From Pseudonocardiaceae bacterium (GTDB taxonomy: Bacteria > Actinomycetota > Actinomycetes > Mycobacteriales > Pseudonocardiaceae), in the NCBI GenBank assembly GCA_025937115.1, contig JAICSB010000015.1:1-19152 (forward strand): a DNA stretch of 19,152 nt, read 5' to 3'. The notes below the pieces were generated by a model. The model was not told where the DNA came from and did not search any database. It saw only the letters and a program-made list of their open reading frames with translations. The translations under genes were made by a program, and so were the position numbers. Position 1 is the stretch's first letter. Each line of letters begins with the position of its first letter. Shown one piece after another: positions 14,422-19,152 of this stretch.

Positions 14422-14703
14422 CTAGGGCTTGGCCTTGGCCTCGATCTTGTCGAGGCGCGTCTTGATCGCAGCAAGGTCGGCAACCGTGACCGGCAGCCGC
14501 TGCGGGCGCTTAGCGACCTCCGCCGCCTTGTGTGGACATCCGTCGACCTTCGAGGGGCACACCGTGCCGGGCGCCGAGTCCGCGTAGGCCGTCAGGAGCA
14601 CCTGCCCGTCATCAGGCGACACGTTGCCCTGCCACACGGCCACCAGGCAGGTGCGGCACACCACGGCCATGTCGATCGGCGTCTCAGGTGTTGGCAGGGT
14701 CAC
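14422..14703 (-). CDS. Small Cys-rich protein at the end of the tail operon
   Basis: A 93-residue product. The GTG at 14701-14703 has GAGGGAG about 6 nt upstream; the frame is open further, but that part lies inside the fibre gene. The pairs C16xxC19 and C49...C56xH58 could bind zinc. A C-terminal helix (VADLAAIKTRLDKIEAKAKP) may form a coiled coil. Small proteins of this kind occur after tail fibre genes in actinophages. No function was recognised. Confidence 0.72.
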   Translation of the reverse strand: MTLPTPETPIDMAVVCRTCLVAVWQGNVSPDDGQVLLTAYADSAPGTVCPSKVDGCPHKAAEVAKRPQRLPVTVADLAAIKTRLDKIEAKAKP

Positions 14704-14714
14704 GGGGGTCTCCC

Positions 14715-15425
14715 TCACGGTCTCAACCAGGTCAAGGCGATGTGGTTGGTCGCCCCGAACCCAGTGTGGGTGTTCAAGCTGACCCCGCTGTTCTGGAAAA
14801 CCCCCGCGAAAACCGAGGTGCTGGCGGTGACCCTGATGTCGGTCGAGACGCTCATTGACGGTTCGGAGGTGCCGTCGATCGACGCTATCTGCATCGCGAA
14901 CCGCGCGGTGAGCGTGGCGATGTTCGTCCCGGTCGACAGAAAGAGTGTGGTGTCGTCGGCACCGGTCGCAGCTAGGCGCTGGGAAGCCGAGATCCGCCAC
15001 AACCCGGCCCGGTTGAGGAGGAAGTCCTGATTGCCTGTGCCGGACGGTGTGACGTCGTCGCAAGTGGTGACCGCTGTGGGAAATCGGACCTTCGTGTCGG
15101 TGGCGTTCCCGATGGCCTGCACGGTAGTGCTCTCGTAGCGGGCTTCGTGCCGTTGTGTCGCCGAGGAGCCACCCATCGCGAGGACGCCGACCCACGCGGA
15201 TCCGTTGTACTCGTAGAGCATGTTGTCGGTGGCGTTAACGATGAGCTGCCCGGCGTAGGGCGTGGTCACTTCCGACGTCGCGAGGACCACGCGGGTGAGC
15301 CGGAGCGCGCCGAGTCGGGCGAGGAGGGTCGCTGCGGTGTCATCGAGGTCGCGGCGGGTGTCGCGGGCGTACCCGGCCAGCCCGGCGATCGGGTCAGCGT
15401 TGAAACGGCGAGGGTCGACGGCCAT
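14715..15425 (-). CDS. Tail fibre / receptor-binding protein with C1q-like head
   Basis: A 236-residue structural protein. The N terminus (RRFNADPIAGLAGYARDTRR) may attach to the tail and is followed by a helical part. Next comes the motif QLIVNATDNMLYEYNGSAWV, common in phage fibres. Residues about 105-235 look like a C1q/TNF-type beta jelly roll (LLNRAGLWRISASQRLAA, NHIALTWLRP at the end), a usual receptor-binding head that forms trimers. Its ATG shares a base with the stop of the hub gene (TGATG), so the two are coupled. Confidence 0.78.
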   Translation of the reverse strand: MAVDPRRFNADPIAGLAGYARDTRRDLDDTAATLLARLGALRLTRVVLATSEVTTPYAGQLIVNATDNMLYEYNGSAWVGVLAMGGSSATQRHEARYESTTVQAIGNATDTKVRFPTAVTTCDDVTPSGTGNQDFLLNRAGLWRISASQRLAATGADDTTLFLSTGTNIATLTARFAMQIASIDGTSEPSMSVSTDIRVTASTSVFAGVFQNSGVSLNTHTGFGATNHIALTWLRP

Positions 15426-16492
15426 CAGATGAACTCCGCCTGGAAGCGTTTCTTGCCGCTGGAGTCGACGTCGACGGTGAGCTTCGACAGGCGCAGCGCG
15501 GCGGTCTGGACACCAAGACCGGCGTCGTAGGAGTAGGTGACGGTGTCGCCAGCGCGGAACCCTCGAATATCCGCACCGATGCGGGGGATCACGGTTACCC
15601 CGGGTTGGAGGAGCTGCGTGGAGCGCGCCGCGAGATAGGCGTTGGCGTGCCCATCGAGGGTGGCCTGGACGCTGACCCCGTCGAAGTTCTTACTGGCCCA
15701 GGAGCGGCCGAAGGCGGAGCGCACGGCGGCTGTGTTCTGGGCGGAGTACAGGGTGGTGTTCACCGCGCCGGTGGTGGTGGAGGTGCCGGTCGCTGAGATG
15801 TCGGAGACGACGTCGTCGGGGGCGACGGACACAGCGATCGAGGCGGAGTCGATGTTGCGCTCATCGAAGAACACCGACGCGGACAGATCCGTGCCCGAGA
15901 CGGGGTAGGCGAGGACGAGTTTGCGGGTGATGGGGTCGACGCGGGTGTCGAACCCGCTGTCGACGGCCCCGAGTTCGGCGAGTCGCTGGCCGATGTTGTG
16001 TAGCTCGTCGCGGAGGTAGACCCGGTCGCGGGTGACCCCGGAGGTGCCGACTGTGCTGGTGTCGATGCCGTAGTTGCCGTAGCTGAGGGCTTGCCAGTGG
16101 TCGACCAGGCCCTTCGCGATGGTGAACTGGTCGACGCCGCTGTAGGTGAGGTCGGAGGTAACCCCCATTCGGTAGGTGTAGCCGAGCAGGCCCACGCAGT
16201 TGAGTTGCACGCTCTGGCCGTCGACGGAGAGTGCCTGCACCTCACCGGCCCAGTGCAGGACAGTGTCGGTGTAGATCCACACCTCGCAGGGGTTGGCGAC
16301 GAGATCCGCGAGGCGTTGCTTAACCGCGCTGGAGATCGACCGGATGGGGCACGACAGGGTCGCGGTGCCGGGGCGGTTTAGCTCCTCGGTGTAGGAGAGT
16401 CGGTCGACAACGAGTCGGTCGACAACGGTCAGCGTTGGTGAGGCCGCCGACTGAGGTAGTCGAGCGACGAGCACCGGATCGAACTCGGTCAC
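15425..16492 (-). CDS. Siphovirus tail hub / minor tail protein (Gp37-like)
   Basis: A 355-residue protein resembling the ReqiPepy6 Gp37-like/Tal group that forms the hub below the distal tail ring. It begins with repeated VVDRL strands and YTEELNRPGTATLSCPI. It then has a beta-rich region with HWAGEVQALSVDG and NCVGLLGYTYR, and a helical segment LVDHWQALSYGNYGID. It ends with DTVTYSYDAGLGVQTAALRL and KRFQAEFI. The GTG start shares its G with the upstream stop (TAGTG). No peptidase domain is visible, so it is a short hub without a cell-wall-cleaving tail. Confidence 0.8.
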   Translation of the reverse strand: MTEFDPVLVARLPQSAASPTLTVVDRLVVDRLSYTEELNRPGTATLSCPIRSISSAVKQRLADLVANPCEVWIYTDTVLHWAGEVQALSVDGQSVQLNCVGLLGYTYRMGVTSDLTYSGVDQFTIAKGLVDHWQALSYGNYGIDTSTVGTSGVTRDRVYLRDELHNIGQRLAELGAVDSGFDTRVDPITRKLVLAYPVSGTDLSASVFFDERNIDSASIAVSVAPDDVVSDISATGTSTTTGAVNTTLYSAQNTAAVRSAFGRSWASKNFDGVSVQATLDGHANAYLAARSTQLLQPGVTVIPRIGADIRGFRAGDTVTYSYDAGLGVQTAALRLSKLTVDVDSSGKKRFQAEFI

Positions 16493-16725
16493 TACGCACG
16501 CGACCCGTCGCGCTGGCCGCGACCGAGTGCCGCCTTGAGGTCATCCACCGGCACGTCGATCGCGTCGGCCAGCTTTGCAAGAATCGCCTCATGCGCTGCC
16601 TCCTCGTCTTCGCGGGCCTTGCGGAGGCGTTGCAGGGGCGCCCTGTCCAGCGCAATTTCGCTGTCAGTCACCGGCACCTCGCGGACGCGGCCAGTCCCGC
16701 AGTCGACCTCTACTCTGATGGGCAT
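16492..16725 (-). CDS. Small tail-operon protein
   Basis: A 77-residue product with a short beta start (MPIRVEVDCGTGRVREVPVT) and a long charged helix (RKAREDEEAAHEAILAKLAD). Small proteins of this type lie between the fibre and hub genes in many siphoviruses and may act as fibre chaperones or attachment proteins; that role is inferred from position. Its stop overlaps the next start by one base. Confidence 0.75.
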   Translation of the reverse strand: MPIRVEVDCGTGRVREVPVTDSEIALDRAPLQRLRKAREDEEAAHEAILAKLADAIDVPVDDLKAALGRGQRDGSRA

Positions 16726-16738
16726 GTTGGCGTCCCTT

Positions 16739-17950
16739 CTACTTCATGCCGTAAAGGCTGATGTGCGTACCGGCAGCGAAGTTGCCAGCGTTGGGCAGGA
16801 ACGTGAGCGAGGTGATGGCTGACGTGTTCGACCAGTTCCGGCTCGCGGCGTGCCAAAGCGTGGACGGACCGGCGGATTCGAGATAGCAGGTGTGACAGAT
16901 GACCGGGTGAGTTAAGCCGGACACGGAGTACTCAGGGATGGTGATCTCGTTAGCTGACGGGTTGCTGCCGCCGATGATTCCGACCTGCATAGCGTTTGCG
17001 CTCAGGACGCTTCCGGCAACGACGGAGCTGCCCGAGGCACTCAACCACTGAGTGTCGTAGTGGAACGCGGAGTCACCGTTGATGCGTGCGTAGATCTCCT
17101 GAAAGCCGGAGTCGCCCACGCCGCTAATGACGACCTTGAGATGCTTGTATGTCGCCGGGATACTGCTCATCGTCAGCGATCCCGCAGCTACCGCGAACGT
17201 GTTGCCGCCCAGCAGAACCCAGTCTGGGTCCGCCCAGTTCACACCGGCTGTTGCGCCGCTATTCGGGGTCAGCACCTGGCCAGCGGTGCCCACCCCGACC
17301 CGCACGGGAGTAGCACTTCCGCTCGCCGCGATCAGGTCGCCCTTGGTCGTCAACAGCGACTTCGCGATCATCGAGCCGGAGACGATGCCCGACGCGATGC
17401 TCGTCTGGGCACGCTGGTCAGAGATGTTCGCGTTGGTGATCGTGGTGACCGTCGCTGCCACCGTGACCCGGGCCAGCAGCGCGTACGCCGTCCACGCGGC
17501 GTCCGGGCCAGGGTTCGCGCCACCGAGGTCACCTTTGCGGTAGCCGATCCGGGGAAGGACCCGCGAACTGGAGTCGTACGCGTTGTCCTGCACCACCAGA
17601 TAGATCTCGTCGGTGCGAGTCTGGGAGGCGTCGGCTGCGGTGATTGTGACGTTCTGGGACGCCACGTCGAGCCGCACAACGTAGTTACCCTGACCAGCCG
17701 CCGTGCCTGAGAGCACGTAATAGTCGGCCTTCGTGGTCAGCGAGCCGACCCGCACCGTCATATTCGGCGAAGTCTGCGCGGTAACCTGGAAAGCGGCGGC
17801 TGGCGTGATGTAGCCGGACGTCAGCAATTGCGACAGAAGCCGGGCCTCTTCGGCGGTGGTGTCGGTGACCGCTGCCCCGGCGTTGTCGGTGCGCGCCCCG
17901 AGGATGCTCGCGGAGAATGTGGAGTCGACCAGAGTCGTCACGGGTGCCAT
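16739..17950 (-). CDS. Phage tail fibre protein
   Basis: A 403-residue structural protein. The N-terminal half (to about residue 185) has the beta-rich tail-attachment pattern seen in actinophage minor tail proteins (DEIYLVVQDNAYDSSS, ISDQRAQTSIASGIV). The middle contains the fibre motif LTTKGDLIAASGSATPVRVG, then VGTAGQVLTPNSGATAGVNWADP. The C-terminal ~150 residues look like a beta-sandwich receptor-binding head, ending FAAGTHISLYGMK, a frequent fibre terminus. GAGAGGAA lies a few bases before the start. As it follows the distal tail gene, it belongs to the baseplate or fibre set. Confidence 0.85.
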   Translation of the reverse strand: MAPVTTLVDSTFSASILGARTDNAGAAVTDTTAEEARLLSQLLTSGYITPAAAFQVTAQTSPNMTVRVGSLTTKADYYVLSGTAAGQGNYVVRLDVASQNVTITAADASQTRTDEIYLVVQDNAYDSSSRVLPRIGYRKGDLGGANPGPDAAWTAYALLARVTVAATVTTITNANISDQRAQTSIASGIVSGSMIAKSLLTTKGDLIAASGSATPVRVGVGTAGQVLTPNSGATAGVNWADPDWVLLGGNTFAVAAGSLTMSSIPATYKHLKVVISGVGDSGFQEIYARINGDSAFHYDTQWLSASGSSVVAGSVLSANAMQVGIIGGSNPSANEITIPEYSVSGLTHPVICHTCYLESAGPSTLWHAASRNWSNTSAITSLTFLPNAGNFAAGTHISLYGMK

Positions 17951-17960
17951 CAGGTTCCTC

Positions 17961-18854
17961 TCAGTCGATCCATGTGTCTCGCCACGTCACGTTGCAGATG
18001 CAGTCCGTGGAGGTGCCCGTGACCTGGAATTTCAGGGTGTTGTTGCCCGGCGACAGACTGAACGCGGTACGGGGCACCGTCCACGAGCCGTACCGGCTCG
18101 ACCCGCCGAGGTCGATGACGAGTGTGTTCGCACCGGTCACCGCCGCCGTCATGTCCGCTGTGAGAATTTGCCCGGAGGTGATCGTCGTAGCGATCGCGAG
18201 GACGGACCCGTTGGTCAAGTTCGTCAACGTCACGCCGGTGCAGGTGCCCACCGTTGGCCCGTAGAACCGGATCAGCGGGTACGCCTCAGCGGTGCCGCTG
18301 TTCGTTGCCGACAGGAAGTTCTGGAGCCCGCCAGTGAGGTCCACGGGCCAGTTCGCGACCGGCCAGTCCATGCCACCGCCGGTCGAGGCGAACACCGTGG
18401 CGTTCCCGGAGTACTGATCGGAGGAGTAGATCCGGGGGTCCACGGCGCGCAGCACCACCGGCGGGTGGCCGACCTGGTCAAACTGGAGGTACTCCTGAAC
18501 CCGAGTGAGCTGGATCGGGCGGCAGTTCACGTACCGCTCGGGCATTCCGGGCCGCTTGAAGGTCAGCGGCAGATCGACGCTGCGGGACGGCAAGAACGTA
18601 GACCTCAGCGTGGACCAGCGCGTCTCAAAGTCGGTGTCCGCTGTCTCGCCCAGGGCCAGCGTGAAGGCCACCGTTCGGGGCGCCACGTAGTCCAGGCCGC
18701 GAATGCCGCCGTCGTTTCGGGGCTGGTCGGAGTCCGAGGTGCGGACCTCGAACCCTTCGAGGCCTTCGTGGTGGTCGACGTAGTAGCCGGTGTCGTCCCC
18801 GAAGGTCAGGCCGTTGTAGTTGAAGGTGTAGTCAGCCAGCCCCAGTGCCGCCAT
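17961..18854 (-). CDS. Distal tail protein (siphovirus Dit-like)
   Basis: A 297-residue protein of the siphovirus tail-component family, which forms the ring linking the tail tube to the hub. It has the typical N-terminal strand FNYNGLTFGDDTGYYVDHHE, GIRGLDYVAPRTVAFTLALG, and PPVVLRAVDPRIYSSDQYS. The C-terminal half is a beta-sandwich with PLIRFYGPTVGTCTGVTLTN and VIDLGGSSRYGSW, close to galectin-like Dit extensions. It starts 3 nt after the stop of the tape-measure gene. Order and size fit a siphovirus module. Confidence 0.87.
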   Translation of the reverse strand: MAALGLADYTFNYNGLTFGDDTGYYVDHHEGLEGFEVRTSDSDQPRNDGGIRGLDYVAPRTVAFTLALGETADTDFETRWSTLRSTFLPSRSVDLPLTFKRPGMPERYVNCRPIQLTRVQEYLQFDQVGHPPVVLRAVDPRIYSSDQYSGNATVFASTGGGMDWPVANWPVDLTGGLQNFLSATNSGTAEAYPLIRFYGPTVGTCTGVTLTNLTNGSVLAIATTITSGQILTADMTAAVTGANTLVIDLGGSSRYGSWTVPRTAFSLSPGNNTLKFQVTGTSTDCICNVTWRDTWID

Positions 18855-18857
18855 CGC

Positions 18858-19152
18858 CTACCCCACCGTCCTGAGAGCTAACGCCACGAACCGGCCGGTC
18901 TCTGCGGGTGAGCCGCTGACCTGGGTGATGTTCACCGTCACACCGCCCAGGCCGCCCCGGCTGTCGAGGATGCGGTCGAGCTTCGCTGTCTGGGTGGCCG
19001 TGAGCACCCGTTCAGGCGCGCCCGTGGAGTTGCGGACCAGCGTGAGCCCGGTCGGGAGTAGGCCGCCGGAGTCGTACCCACGGGGGGATGCGTTGGGGTT
19101 GGCCTGCTGAACGTTGAAGATCGAGCCGTAGCGGGCCTTGATGTAGTTGATC
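18858..19152 (-). CDS. Tail tape measure protein, C-terminal end (partial)
   Basis: The last 97 residues of a gene running in from the right edge. RGYDSGGLLPTGLTLVRNST followed by GAPERVLTATQ is the recognisable C-terminal signature of actinophage tape-measure proteins, which set tail length and are ejected ahead of the DNA. The end ALALRTVG lies just before the distal tail gene. Its length and its transmembrane parts are outside the window. Confidence 0.85.
   Translation of the reverse strand, partial: INYIKARYGSIFNVQQANPNASPRGYDSGGLLPTGLTLVRNSTGAPERVLTATQTAKLDRILDSRGGLGGVTVNITQVSGSPAETGRFVALALRTVG

Noticed and set aside
14704..15195. Upstream extension of the 93-residue Cys-rich protein
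   Set aside because: It lies within the fibre gene in another frame and has no ribosome site; GTG 14701-14703 does.

Overview
The window is high-GC actinobacterial DNA with a host/prophage boundary near position 6250. Frequent GTG starts, ATGA/GTGA/TAGTG gene overlaps and a WhiG-type sigma factor point to a filamentous or sporulating actinomycete. The gene order (rpsB, M23 peptidase, whiG, tyrosine recombinase, dprA, comM) is the conserved actinobacterial one; a Pseudonocardiales-like host is my guess and is not proven by the sequence.

Host part (1 to about 6250). rpsB runs leftward with a long divergent leader. A secreted M23-type peptidase homologue runs rightward. comM, dprA, a XerC-like recombinase gene and whiG form one tightly overlapping leftward operon. 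comM has lost its first ~90 codons: its reading frame leaves the family sequence at about 6250 and hits a stop at 6272-6274. This is the left junction of an integrated element, which also cuts the dprA-recombinase-whiG operon from whatever lay upstream.

Element part (about 6250 to 19152, right end not in the window). Next to the junction are a 13-bp tandem repeat and a strong hairpin. A rightward module follows: two small paralogous proteins, a DUF2637-like membrane protein with a C-terminal HTH-like tail, a one-TM protein, a Cys-rich protein and an FtsK/TraB-type DNA translocase. This set resembles the transfer module of actinomycete conjugative plasmids and AICEs. Directly downstream of the translocase gene, one copy lying inside its 3' end, is an array of nine octamers CGGTAAGA (eight exact) in both orientations, plus an 11-bp repeat family forming a long hairpin. 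The layout recalls the clt locus next to traB in Streptomyces plasmids. After a small coiled-coil protein comes a translationally coupled cassette of a GT4-type glycosyltransferase, a TagD-like cytidylyltransferase, a GT-A-type enzyme and a GT2 enzyme. Then come a 12-bp-phased repeat array over the start of a conserved small protein, and a DUF4429/SHOCT-like protein. This rightward block ends at a nested hairpin, on the other side of which a leftward siphovirus tail operon ends: tape-measure C terminus, distal tail protein, fibre, small protein, tail hub, second fibre, Cys-rich small protein.

The element is therefore best read as a tailed prophage, or phage-plasmid-like hybrid, inserted in comM, carrying a plasmid-style double-stranded DNA translocation module and a glycosylation cassette. 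No integrase, repressor, lysis, replication initiator or capsid gene was recognised in this window; they would be expected to the right.
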